The notes below the pieces were generated by a model. The model searched no databases, had not been told where the DNA came from, and saw only the letters and a program-made list of their open reading frames with translations. Both the position numbers and the translations under genes were made by a program. 64,000 bases of DNA from Cordilura impudica. Taxonomy: Eukaryota > Arthropoda > Insecta > Diptera > Scathophagidae. The stretch spans positions 27,901,454-27,965,453 of the forward strand of contig OY821522.1 of the NCBI GenBank assembly GCA_963682025.1. The letters run 5' to 3'. Every line of letters begins with the position of its first letter. The first letter of the stretch is position 1. Below, in pieces: positions 10,883 through 21,011 of this stretch.

Positions 10883-12841
10883 TATGACAGATAGTAATTA
10901 TAAACAATTTTTAAATATTATATGTAATCGCAATCAGATATTTTGCAAGAAAGCAGAATAATAAGTTCATATAACAATGTAGAACTGTTTAAAAAAAATA
11001 ACTCCTTGATGAACTCGGTAACTCTATTTTGTAAACACAACATAAAGTTAATATGCAAATTAATGGTCATTTTTCTAAAAGGATAATGGAAAAACGTATA
11101 AAATAAACAAGTAAGAAAATTATAGTCGGTCTAGACCGACTATACGATACCCTATACCATGCGTTTAGAAACCCTATCTCTTAGGCCCAACTAACTGGAC
11201 ATAGAAAATAAGCAAAAACCATATTTGATTGGGATTTTTATTATTTTTTTTGGCTGCAGATATGAAAAAATTCATATCGGATGCTATATCTATATGGGGA
11301 CTAGGTCCAAAAATGGACCGATCCTGATCATGTTTGGTAAAGTCTCTTGTATTTTGCAAAAATATATACAAACAAAATTTGACAAGAATCAGTGCAATAT
11401 TTTTGTTTTTTAATAGATTTAAGTGAAGATCGGGAAGCAGCTCTATATGGGGCCAAAGGGATCATTTTTGGACTACTCATTAATGTATGTAATGAATGCA
11501 TATAAACCCAATTTGAGTAAGATCTATATGACAATTTGGATCTTATGGCAATTTATGTCGATTTAATAGGGGTAATTTGTATGGGGGCTAGGTCTGAATA
11601 TGGACCGATTCTCACCAATTTCAATAGCGTTCATCCCATGGCCGATAAAAGCTTACTAAATTTCATCAAAATATATTCATATTTGCGACCTGCAGTTTGA
11701 TTACAAGGTTTACATGGACACACAGACGGACGGACGGACGGACGGACGGACATTGTTAAATCAACTCAAAAAGTGATTCTGATTCGATAATTAAAGATGG
11801 GTCTAGGTCAAATATTTTTGGTTGTTACAAACAGCAGCACAAAGTCATTATACCCAAACCACATAGTGGTATAGGGTATAAAGACCAGCCCTGTGTATAC
11901 TCTTAACATCATTGTTGTGTTTGATATCTAATTGAAAATGTTGACTTTCATGTTAAAATAGAAATAACTATTGCAAAGCTAATTAGGGCAAAAATTGTGG
12001 CACCATCAAAAGTTATTGTTGTTTTTCTTTAAATAAATTAATACATAAAATATTTTTTGGTAAATTTACATTGTTTTTTTTTTTTATTAACAACTAGGTA
12101 GTTTAGTATTATTTGCTTTGGATGTTGGTGAATTTTTACTCCCTTCATATTAACTCGAAGTATCTGCTTGTCAATCTGAAATTTTGCAGGCAGGCTCGTT
12201 GCGATGCATTTCTGTCATCACCATGAGCCTAACAAATTTTTTTAGTGATGCCAAAACAATGGAAACTTTAAAAATTTTCTTCCATGGTTGATAAAAAAAA
12301 AAAAATGTACAAAGGATTAATTGTTATTATATTATTACTACAATGACCACAAAAACAACAACTCCAGCTTTGACAACAATACAACATTTAGAATAACAAC
12401 AATACAGAAAGATATATTTTTTAAGTTTTTTTTACTTCTTCAGTGATTTCTCGGGACCTATTAAACCGATTTTCATGATTGTTCAAAAAGAAACCTTCTC
12501 ATGATGTTAGTCAATTATTCTCACTAAAAACGAGCGCCCAGTTGTCCTTTTTTTACTTCTTTCTATTCTCGGAACCTAATCATCCGATTTTGACGATTAT
12601 AAACAGAAAACTTCTCAGGATGCCAGTGAATCATTTTTATGCCAACGAGCACCATAACTGCCCGATTGAAGCCGTGATCGTGATTTCCACAGACGGAGTG
12701 ACGGACATCGCTATATCAACTCCTCTCGTTATAATGATCACAAATATATATATTTTATGGAGTCCAAAATTTTTTTTCTAATTATTACAAACGGAATGAC
12801 AAACTTATATATACCCTCTGCACACTGGAGTGGAGGGTATA
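10883..12841 (+). repeat. mini-me-like repeat family B (long), copy 1, split by family A
   Basis: Shares a long co-linear sequence with 60150-62876 and parts of 50180-54260 and 55166-55285: 'gaactcggtaactctatttt', 'ttaacaactaggta', 'tagtgatgccaaaacaatgg', a CAGACGGA microsatellite remnant, and a terminal hairpin TATACCCTC...GAGGGTATA at 12810-12841. A complete family A element sits inside at 11107-11880; comparison with 60945-60965 gives the uninterrupted sequence. No coding potential. Confidence 0.8.
11107..11880 (+). mobile_element. mini-me-like repeat family A, complete copy with exact borders
   Basis: 774 bp inserted in family B. The left flank AAATAA and right flank AAGACC together equal the uninterrupted AAATAAAAGACC seen at 60951-60962, so the element runs from ACAAGTAAGAAAATTATAG to GGTATAGGGTATA with no target duplication. 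The head has a perfect 24-bp palindrome (11121-11144, half-site TATAGTCGGTCT). The tail has (GGAC)n at 11725-11750 and a hairpin TATACCC...CCAC...GTGG...GGGTATA. Lack of TSD plus a 3' hairpin suggests Helitron-like (DINE-1) movement; no transposase is encoded. Confidence 0.8.
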
Positions 12842-13107
12842 ATAATTATATAATATAACTATCGATATTATTATGATATAATTCTATAAAAAAATTAAGT
12901 TAAAGCATTGAATTGATTTTTAAGATACATAGGGGCTTTATCAACGGAGTTGCCTGTTTGAAACATATTTTTTTTTTCTTATAAACTAACTCTATATGGC
13001 TTAAGCACACCTAAGATATTTAATTTATACAAGTGATAAATGATATTTAAGATTTTACATAATTGTATTTTATTACATTTTTACACTTTATGAAACTCGA
13101 ACGCCAG
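12842..13107 (+). other. intron sequence before the calcium channel exon
   Basis: AT-rich, no ORF. The acceptor of the next exon is taken as the AG at 13106-13107 (ACGCCAG|GTCTTTGGG), because the reading after it matches the conserved VFGK of Cav channels; its pyrimidine tract is weak. Confidence 0.55.
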
Positions 13108-13347
13108 GTCTTTGGGAAAATCGCATTGAATGATGAGACAGCAATACACCGTAACAACAATTTTCAAACATTTCCTCAAGCTGTTTTGGTTCTTTTTCGC
13201 TCTGCTACCGGTGAGGCATGGCAGGATATTATGATGGATTGTTCACCGCGTAAGGATGTGAAATGTGAAGGCGAACCTGATTCTGGTTGTGGTTCAAGCA
13301 TTGCTTTTCCCTATTTTATATCATTTTATGTACTTTGCAGTTTTCTG
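13108..13347 (+). CDS. Ca-alpha1D: L-type calcium channel alpha-1 (Cav1), domain IV pore exon
   Basis: 80 codons of the pore-forming subunit of an L-type voltage-gated Ca2+ channel, a plasma membrane protein of nerve and muscle. It covers the end of IVS5, the extracellular turret, the pore loop and the start of IVS6. The selectivity-filter motif [10 protein letters not shown] is intact with its glutamate codon at 13213; TGEAW is typical of high-voltage-activated channels. Two cysteine pairs (DCSP, CEGEP, GCGSS) follow in the turret. The donor is CTG|GTAAAT at 13348, in phase 0. Assignment to Cav1 rather than cacophony (Cav2) rests on the IQ region in the next exon. The left border is the least certain point. 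No frameshift or stop. Confidence 0.92.
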
Positions 13348-13409
13348 GTAAATATCCTTAAGTTGAATATTATTAAAAATTTTAATAATTCAATTATCTT
13401 ATTTCAAAG
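13348..13409 (+). other. 62-nt intron of the calcium channel gene
   Basis: GTAAAT...CAAAG, phase 0. Typical fly short-intron size; removal joins ...VLCSFL to [15 protein letters not shown], restoring the IVS6 helix expected in the family. Confidence 0.9.
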
Positions 13410-14069
13410 ATTATCAATCTATTTGTTGCTGTTATTATGGACAATTTTGATTATTTAACTCGCGATTGGTCTATATTGGGCCCCCATCATTTAGATGAGT
13501 TTATACGATTATGGAGCGAATACGATCCTGATGCAAAAGGGCGCATAAAGCATTTGGATGTAGTGACGTTGTTGAGAAAAATATCGCCACCTTTAGGATT
13601 TGGAAAATTATGCCCCCATCGTATGGCCTGCAAACGACTGGTCTCCATGAATATGCCGTTGAATTCGGACGGTACTGTGCTGTTTAATGCTACACTGTTT
13701 GCGGTAGTACGTACCTCATTGAGCATTAAGACCGATGGTAATATTGATGACGCTAACTCAGAATTACGAGCAACAATTAAGCAGATTTGGAAACGAACTA
13801 ATCCGAAACTATTAGATCAAGTTGTTCCACCTCCAGGAAATGATGATGAAGTGACTGTGGGTAAATTTTATGCCACATATCTAATCCAAGATTACTTTAG
13901 GCGCTTCAAAAAGCGCAAAGAACAGGAAGGCAAAGAGGTTCATTCAGAAAGTAATACTGTAACTTTGCAGGCTGGACTGCGAAAATTACACGAAGTATCA
14001 CCGGCGTTGAAAAGAGCCATTTCAGGTAATTTGGATGAATTGGCCGAAGAAGCTGAACCAATGCACAGG
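13410..14069 (+). CDS. Ca-alpha1D: L-type calcium channel alpha-1 (Cav1), IVS6, EF-hand, pre-IQ and IQ exon
   Basis: 220 codons, continuous. Order: end of IVS6 ([20 protein letters not shown]), the EF-hand-like segment ([20 protein letters not shown]), the pre-IQ region, then the calmodulin-binding IQ motif [17 protein letters not shown] at about 13872-13922. An IQ followed by [12 protein letters not shown] is the hallmark of L-type channels and excludes cacophony, whose sequence differs here. Calmodulin on the IQ helix gives Ca2+-dependent inactivation (family knowledge). The exon ends ATGCACAGG|GTAAAT, phase 0. Codon use and absence of lesions indicate a live gene. Confidence 0.95.
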
Positions 14070-14132
14070 GTAAATTTGTACTTATGTTTCTAAAATTTCA
14101 TTGTTTTTTAATTAACTGTTATTTATTATTAG
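14070..14132 (+). other. 63-nt intron of the calcium channel gene
   Basis: GTAAAT...TTATTATTAG, phase 0. Joining gives EPMHR|RHHKLFGGVW, as expected after the IQ region. Confidence 0.9.
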
Positions 14133-14542
14133 CGCCATCATAAATTATTTGGAGGTGTTTGGTCTTCCTTCCGGCGTTATGGTAATATTAACGCACTAGG
14201 AACTCAAGTTAATGGTAGTATTGGAGATACCGGTAATATCGATATCCGAACTGACGATTCCAATTTGGAGGCAGAATATACATACGGTTCGGTACACTGC
14301 AGTGTAGCTGATGGTATTAATCGTTTCGCCAGAAATCGAATGCAGGCGAGAGTCAATCATAAAACAACAATAGGTGTAAATGGAGAAGACTTTGAAAATA
14401 GCTTGTACGATATAAAAGATAATGATGAGTTGCGCTGCTATAGCGAGGCTATTTCAATGCGTCCGCTTATGATTAATAACAGTAGAAGTGGTGAAGTTAA
14501 TTCAGTGGGTTTGAGTTCTACAGCGATGACAGCAGCTTACGA
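14133..14542 (+). CDS. Ca-alpha1D: L-type calcium channel alpha-1 (Cav1), C-terminal tail exon
   Basis: Open for 410 nt from RHHKLFGGVWSSFRRYG to ...SSTAMTAAY. Landmarks shared with fly Cav1 tails are VADGINRFARNRMQARVN and EAISMRPL. The end is a strong donor, GA|GTAAGTAT at 14543, leaving two bases of a codon (phase 2), so the gene continues in another exon. If translation ran through the donor it would meet TAA at 14544-14546 at once, a possible short form by intron retention. The remaining tail known in flies is not recognisable downstream in the window. Confidence 0.88.
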
Positions 14543-14750
14543 GTAAGTATGTAGCACGTTAAAGAAACATTTCATGCAACGAAAGATAATCAAATCAGGA
14601 CGAGCTTTGTGTTTTGAATTTTTTCTATGTTACATGTTCCAATATCATTATGGTACGAATAGAACGTAGTATTAATACTGGTAGTTTAGCTTTTTCAAAC
14701 CGAACTGTAATTTCCCGTTCCTTTACAGTTTTAGCTCGTATTTGTTGCAG

Positions 14751-14789
14751 GCAAGTCGGGACAATTTGCACTGGGATAGCAGTTTATAG
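14751..14789 (+). CDS. weak candidate terminal mini-exon of the calcium channel gene
   Basis: After an acceptor-like TTTGTTGCAG (14741-14750), a 12-codon frame reads ASRDNLHWDSSL and stops at TAG. To be in frame with the exon ending at 14542 it would need a donor one base different from the GA|GTAAGT seen, so splicing as observed would instead give a 28-codon hydrophobic read-out. Offered only as a site to check against cDNA. Confidence 0.15.
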   Translation, partial: ASRDNLHWDSSL

Positions 14790-14942
14790 TTATTCTGATC
14801 TGGAAAAATTTGGAATACAAATTTTTTTATAGTTATGCACGAGCTTGTGGTTAATATAATATGGCTTAATAACAATGACAAACACATTTGCGTTTCGAAT
14901 TATTTTAATTATTTAAAAATAAAATAACTAAATTTACTATAA

Positions 14943-15680
14943 ACAAGTAAGAAAATTATAGTCTGTCTAGACCGACTATACGATACCCTATACCATGGTT
15001 TAGAAACCCTATCTCTTCGGTCCAACTAATTGGATATAGAAAATAAGCATAAACCAAATTTGAGTGGCATTGTTATAAATTGTTTTAGCTGCAGATATGA
15101 AAAACTTCATATCAGGTGCTATATTTATATGGGGGCTAGGTCGAAAAATTGACCGATCCTAAATATATTTGGTAAAGTCACTTTTATTTTGAAAAAATAT
15201 ATACAAACCAAATTTGAGAAAAATCTGTGCAATATTTTTGTTTTTTGATAGACTTAAGTCAAGATCGGGAAGCAGCTCTATATGGGGCCTATGACTAAGA
15301 ATTATCCTATAGGGATTATTTTTGGACTGCTGATTAATGGATATAATAAACACATACAAACCCAATTTGACTGAGATCTATATGATAATTTGGATCTTAT
15401 GGCAATATATGTCGATTTGTACGGGGACTAGGTCCGGTCATCGTATGGCCGAAAACAGTTTATACACCAAATTGCATTCAAATATATTCATATTTGCGAC
15501 ATGTAGTTTGATTACAAGGTTTACATGGACACACAGACGGACATCGCTAAATCGACTCAGAAAGTGATTCTGAGTCGATCGGTATAATAAAAGATGGTTC
15601 TAGACCATATATTTTTGGTAATTACAAACAGCAGCACAAAGTCATTATACCCAAACCACATTGTGGTATAGGGTATAAAA
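14943..15680 (+). repeat. mini-me-like repeat family A, near-complete copy
   Basis: Head ACAAGTAAGAAAATTATAG at 14943, palindrome with one mismatch at 14962-14985, GACGGAC near 15535, terminal hairpin ending GGGTATA at 15678. About 735 bp. Confidence 0.85.
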
Positions 15681-15721
15681 ACCATATTAAATTTTAAATA
15701 CAATTTTTTTACGCGACAAAA

Positions 15722-16514
15722 TATTTTTTATACCTTTTACCACTATGTGGTCTGGGTATAGATAATGACTTTGTGCTGCTGTTTGTAACTACCAAAAATA
15801 TTTGACCTAGACCCATCTTTTATTATACCGATCGACTCAAAATCACTTTCTGAGTCAATTGAGCGATGTCCGTCCGTCCGTCCGTCCGTCTGTGTGTCCA
15901 TATAAACCTTGTAATCAAACTACAGGTCGCAAATATGAATATATTTTGATGAAATTTGGTATATAAGCTTCTATCATGGGATGAACGCTATTGAAGTTGG
16001 TGAAATTCGGTCCATTTTCAGACCTAGTCCCCATACATATGACCCCTATGAAATCGATATAAATTGCCATAAGATCCAAATTATCATATAGATCTCAGTC
16101 CAATTGGATTTTTATGTGTTTATTATATCCATTAATCAGTAGTCCAAAAATAATTCCTATAGGACAATTTTTATTCATAGGCCCCATATAGAGCTGCTTT
16201 CCGATCTTCACTAAAATCTATCAAAAAACAAAAATATTGCACAGATTTTTCTCAAATTTGGCTTGTATATATTTTTTCTAAATCTAAGTGACTTTGCCGA
16301 ATATGGTCACGATCGGTCCATTTTTCGACCTGGTCCCCATAGATATATATGCCACCCGATATGATCTTTTTCATATCTACAGCCAAAAAAATAATAAGTA
16401 TGCCACTCTAATTTGGTTTATGCTTATTTTCTATAACTAATTAGTTGGACCTAAACGCATGGTATGGTATAAGGTATCGGTCTAGACCGACTATAATTTT
16501 CTTACTTGTTTATT
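15722..16514 (-). repeat. mini-me-like repeat family A, inverted copy
   Basis: Reverse orientation: starts with the TATACC...GGTATA hairpin, has (GTCC)n at 15868-15890, and ends with the family head (TTTTCTTACTTGT) at 16498-16512. It faces the copy at 14943-15680 tail to tail with a 40-bp gap, making a long inverted repeat. Confidence 0.85.
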
Positions 16515-17299
16515 ATTTTTTTTATTTTAAATTAATTAAAAGTAAAATAAATTTACATAATAATATATACTAGCAGAGTCCAGCGCTCGAAATTTGGGTG
16601 CAATTTCTAGGCGGCTTTATTTTTCAACTTAGCCAATTCACAAACCAACACTTGTTTTATTTATATATTTGTTTTATATTTATTACAATTCAAATTATAA
16701 TAAATCTTAAATTTAAAGTACTAGCAACTTTGGCTATCGGCTTAACCAACACTTTTATGGTTTATTATTATTGCGAATGAAGATAACAAACTCATTAACA
16801 AACACAATAATAAATTTAATAAAACACACATAGCATATGTTTATTTTGTGTGTTAGTAGCAACTTTAAATGCAATTTAAAAAAAAAATTAAATATCTGTA
16901 AATCAGCAAAACGGCTAAAAAGATAATATACGTTTGGTCAAAATCGGGTAAAACGGTAGAACAAAACATCGGTCACAAGCCCTATAATAATATATATGAG
17001 AAAGGGTTGCAGAGGCCTTCGTCCCTTATAATTATTTGTATTTGCATTTTATTTTTTATTTGTCTTCCCATACAACAAGATTTACATCTTTTAAATTGTA
17101 GTATGGGAATTATTAAAGAAAAACACGATAAAGTAGACGAAAATATTTAAATAAATTTTATAATTATATAAAAAAAATAAACATTTAAGTAAATGAATGA
17201 GATGACATAAATTAATATGAAAGTATCAAATGATAAGATTTCGATAAAAAAAAAAGAAATGGTTGAATTAACATTGGTGTATTAAAAACAATAAGTGAC
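16515..17299. other. AT-rich stretch without recognisable gene
   Basis: No ORF with coding character, no sharp repeat. 16850-17100 carries short A-rich and TTATTT tracts only. Confidence 0.4.
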
Positions 17300-18234
17300 A
17301 AATAATTTAATTTTACGTTGAAAAGCTAGCTATTATTTTGTTTTTAAACTGTATTGCGTTGTTGGTTTTCTGTGTTTGATTTGGTAGTAAGTTCCAGAGA
17401 TAAACGGCATTAAAGTAGATCTGCCATTCAGAAATGTTACTACGATATCTTATTGGTACTAGCTTTCTCCCTCTATTGGATCTGGCAAATGTATGATGGT
17501 TCGTTCTGATATATGATTTTGTGTAATAAGACTAGCACCTTTAATTTTATAGTATTATCAAACGACATTCCATATAGTCTTGTTGAAATCGAGTTAATAT
17601 GATCAAGTCTCTTTAATCCATAAACATAACTTATGATACTATTGAAGGCCACATTTAGCTTTCTTTTACTAGTTGAGTCACATATAGCAAAAATTTCATA
17701 CCCGTATAATAAAACCGGCATTAGGTATGATTTTGCAAGTATTATTCTTATATGCAATGGACTGCAAGATTGATTCGCCCAAAGTTTTCGAAGCATACCA
17801 TAGGTTCTCCCTACCACAACGTTTACATGATTGTTCCAACTAAGTGTGTCATTAAAAGCAACACTCAGATGTTTTGATGAGGACACAATTTCAATCCGCC
17901 GATTGTTGGGAACAATTTCAAAATCTAGATTATGACGTAGAGTTTTCTTGTGCATGATGAGACATTTAGACTTGAGGGGATTCAGACAAAGTTCATTAGC
18001 AGTTTCCCAATTACAAATATTATTTAAATTATTATTAAGTTTTGCTACGTTTTCTCTGGAAGATTTTAGTGGACTGCAAAGATATACTTGGACGTAATCG
18101 GCGTACATGTGTACTTTATAACACTTTACATGATCTAGCAAGTCTTTGGCGTACATTGAAAATAGAAGAGGGCCTAGAATTGAGCCTTGTGGAACACCTT
18201 TAGGTATATGTAGTGGTCATTGGTCATTAAGGAA
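17300..18234 (-). pseudogene. decayed APE-type non-LTR retrotransposon, 3' part (RT)
   Basis: Reverse transcriptase C-terminal half on the - strand, open 18156-17473. It matches in order the RT of the element at 50869-54089: MYAD, LCLNPLKSKCLIMHKK, HLSVAFNDTLSWNNHV, LLYGYEIF, SYVYGLKRLD. The catalytic YADD is changed to YADY, so this copy is dead. The rest of the element lies beyond the BEL insertion, at 24583-25849. The 3' tail is not sharply defined. Confidence 0.8.
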
Positions 18235-18544
18235 TGTCCCAGAACGACATTTAATGGGTTATAAATTATCTAAATGTTAATTTATAGTGAATGTCATTTC
18301 TTGACATTTACATGTTTACCGCTTTTTTACATGTCTGTTGAAAGTTATGTTATTAGTATTTAAGAACCATAGAGGTCAGAAGCAATTTTGATTTTGTAAA
18401 AGACGGAGTGTAAAACATCGGTAAAGTATTTAGCTTTATTTTGTATTTTTGTATTTAACTGTTATTCCTTTTTAGAAATAAACATACACGCACAGATTTT
18501 GTATTTGTTCAACGCAAACCCGTTTTATACTATAGTCAAGAACA
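18235..18544 (+). repeat. 5' LTR of the BEL/Pao element
   Basis: 310 bp direct repeat of 24268-24577. It contains an inverted repeat GAATGTCATTTCTTGACATT and AATAAA near 18477. I could not identify a clear TGG-type primer binding site just after it. Confidence 0.9.
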
Positions 18545-18677
18545 TCTTTATTTCGCAGCGTTTTGTATTTGTTGTTTGTACAAAATAACTGCATTTTGTT
18601 TGTTATAGTGGTGTCTGTGTACTGTGTAGAAATAATTGACAGTGAAATTGTGTTTAAGTGTTTGAGTAAAAGGAAAG

Positions 18678-21011
18678 ATGTTGCAGCATTCTCCACCACG
18701 CCGGAGCTCTCGCCTCAATGACAATAAGACAACATCTGATCCACCTGATCAGTTACAGCCAGCGTCATCCGTAGCCAGCGGAACCTACACAGTAACCACA
18801 CAAACAAAAGATTTCGGGACCACAAGTGGACAAACTAAGCCATCCACGCCAATGGTACAGAAGCAGCCAGCTTCGATCGATGCTAATAAAACCACTACAT
18901 CTACTAAAGCCAGTAGTGGTCAACAGACACCGCCTGTGTCAAAGCCATCAGCCGGTCAATCCAAAGCGATGTCCTCATCACAGCCGTCATTGAAGACATC
19001 ATCTGCCAGCCTGTTGGAAATGCAAATCCAGATTGCCCAATTACAGCGTCAACTTACGGACACACAGGTGAAGCTAAGCGACAGTAACCGTCAGTTCCAA
19101 GAGCTACAGTCAGCCATATGCAGGAATGATCAGGTAAGTGACCATAACCTCACACATATTAGTACGCAATCAACGTTGTCCGCCATTGACCAATTGCCAC
19201 CAACAACAATCACATCACACCATGTAAGTCAGCCAACACATACATGGACAACAGCCGCCATTTCTAGTATACAAACTGCTGCTACAGCCAGTAGCGTCGT
19301 TATGCCGTCGACGCAAGCAGTATATACATCAAGTAACTTGTTACGGTTGCCGATGTTTAGTGAAACAGCTGCCAATATGCCCTTTATGCAAGCTGCGCCA
19401 ACTACTGTGAACAGTGTCACCATGCCGTCGACGCAGGCAATGCCTCTATTAACCAATCCATATGTAACATCAGTCGCAAGTAATTTTATGTCGCCATTTT
19501 GTGGATTGAATCAGCAGCCGTCTACTGCTAGTATCTTCGCGAATTCCGCCATTGTGATGCCACGTAAAATTCAGGATCTGCCAGATTTTAGTGGTGACCC
19601 TGAGGACTGGCCACTATTTTATACTGCCTTCGCCCAGTCAACTGCAGCGTATGTTTATACAAATTTGGAAAATAATCAACGCTTACACAAATGTCTAAAG
19701 GAAGAAGCCAGAGAAGTAATTAAATCATTGTTGATTCATCCCGACAACGTTGGAGCCGTCATAGAACAACTAAAATTTCGATTTGGTCGACCTGAGCAGA
19801 TCATACATAGCCAGCTATGTCAAGTGAAAGAGTTACCACATGTTGTCGAAAATAATTTAGTGAAGTTGGTACCTTTTTCAACTAAAGTTAAAAATCTAGC
19901 TGTCTTCCTACAATCGGTCAATGGTCAACAGCACACTGAGGAACTGATATCCAAGCTCCCCATGAGTAAAAAATTGGATTGGGCCAGAGTTGCCACCAGT
20001 ATCCAACCATACCCCACAATAATAGATTTTAGTAATTGGCTTACTGAAGTGGCCAACTTAATATGCACCGTTCAAGAAGTTGAGCATAAAGATCAGAAAC
20101 GTCGTGTTTTACTACATACCACAGAAAAACAACAACAGTGTCCTGTTTTCCAAGGCCCTCATAAAATTTATGATTGCGGGCGTTTTCTAAATATGAATAT
20201 ACAAGATCGATGGAAGCAAGTAAAAAAGATTAGGGCTTGTTTCTCTTGTTTAAATATTGGACATAGCACCCGAGACTGCCGCCGCAAGAAACATTTCTTA
20301 AAGGATGGATGTCAACGAAAGCATAATAAATTGCTTCATGAGGACACCTCCTATGGTGCAACCATTGTATTGCCATGTCCTACCAACGAACCTCAACAAA
20401 ACGTTCTCAGTTGCTCTGCTGGAAATAAAAAATTGCTATTTAGAGTTTTGCCTGTAACATTGTATGGGGAAAATTGCCGTATGGACATTTATGCCCTTTT
20501 TGATGATGGTTCCTCCATTACAATGCTTGACAGAGACGTTGCTGATAAAATTGGTGTCAGTGGGAAAAGTTGTCCTTTAAATATTCAATGGTTTGGTGGA
20601 CGGTCAGCCCGTGAGTCAGCTATATCCTTTAACATCAAGGTATGTGGGACCAACAAAAACAGTTGCCACCTGCTTAAAAATGTGTATGCAGTTTCTAATT
20701 TAAATTTGCCCATGCAAAGCCTCACGCGAGAAGATATTGAGATGGGGTTTAAAAATTCGCCGCATTTACCAATAAAACCCTACATCTACATAGTGCCAAA
20801 ATTACTAATCGGTTTGGATCATGCATTTTTAGGGTTACCGTCTAGCACCAACTCTAATAATTTGACTGGACCCTTTGTTTGCAATACTGAGCTGGGCTGG
20901 GTAGTTTTTGGACCTTGCCACAATCTATCGCCAATACAACGATCGTGCCTGTTTGTCAATATTAAAGAAAATGATGACCTACCTTCATCATATGGTGGCC
21001 GATTATTTTAA
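18678..21011 (+). CDS. BEL/Pao gag and protease (first part of gag-pol)
   Basis: 777 codons from ATG 18678, uninterrupted. Residues 1-100 are Ser/Thr/Pro/Gln-rich; 112-150 form a predicted coiled coil (LEMQIQIAQLQRQLTD). The BEL gag core (FSGDPEDWPLFYTAFAQST to about residue 470) contains the family's DPEDWPLF motif. Zinc-knuckle-like Cys/His clusters follow (RACFSCLNIGHSTRDC, then a CQRKHNKLLHED-type motif), then an aspartic protease with catalytic ALFDDGSSITML at residues 606-617. The tail includes LLIGLDH and TELGWVVFG, typical of BEL. The frame is lost at 21009-21011, where the continuation is in the next frame (VADYFNIESLGV). Expected product: particle protein and maturation protease. 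Confidence 0.9.
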   Translation: MLQHSPPRRSSRLNDNKTTSDPPDQLQPASSVASGTYTVTTQTKDFGTTSGQTKPSTPMVQKQPASIDANKTTTSTKASSGQQTPPVSKPSAGQSKAMSSSQPSLKTSSASLLEMQIQIAQLQRQLTDTQVKLSDSNRQFQELQSAICRNDQVSDHNLTHISTQSTLSAIDQLPPTTITSHHVSQPTHTWTTAAISSIQTAATASSVVMPSTQAVYTSSNLLRLPMFSETAANMPFMQAAPTTVNSVTMPSTQAMPLLTNPYVTSVASNFMSPFCGLNQQPSTASIFANSAIVMPRKIQDLPDFSGDPEDWPLFYTAFAQSTAAYVYTNLENNQRLHKCLKEEAREVIKSLLIHPDNVGAVIEQLKFRFGRPEQIIHSQLCQVKELPHVVENNLVKLVPFSTKVKNLAVFLQSVNGQQHTEELISKLPMSKKLDWARVATSIQPYPTIIDFSNWLTEVANLICTVQEVEHKDQKRRVLLHTTEKQQQCPVFQGPHKIYDCGRFLNMNIQDRWKQVKKIRACFSCLNIGHSTRDCRRKKHFLKDGCQRKHNKLLHEDTSYGATIVLPCPTNEPQQNVLSCSAGNKKLLFRVLPVTLYGENCRMDIYALFDDGSSITMLDRDVADKIGVSGKSCPLNIQWFGGRSARESAISFNIKVCGTNKNSCHLLKNVYAVSNLNLPMQSLTREDIEMGFKNSPHLPIKPYIYIVPKLLIGLDHAFLGLPSSTNSNNLTGPFVCNTELGWVVFGPCHNLSPIQRSCLFVNIKENDDLPSSYGGRLF

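Noticed and set aside
12479..12781. 100-residue ORF near the channel gene
   Set aside because: Lies inside family B repeat; other copies do not keep the frame.
13063..13107. Start of the channel exon at the ATG 13063
   Set aside because: The first 15 codons do not match IVS5 of Cav channels, whereas the sequence after the AG at 13106-13107 does; the ATG is in the intron.
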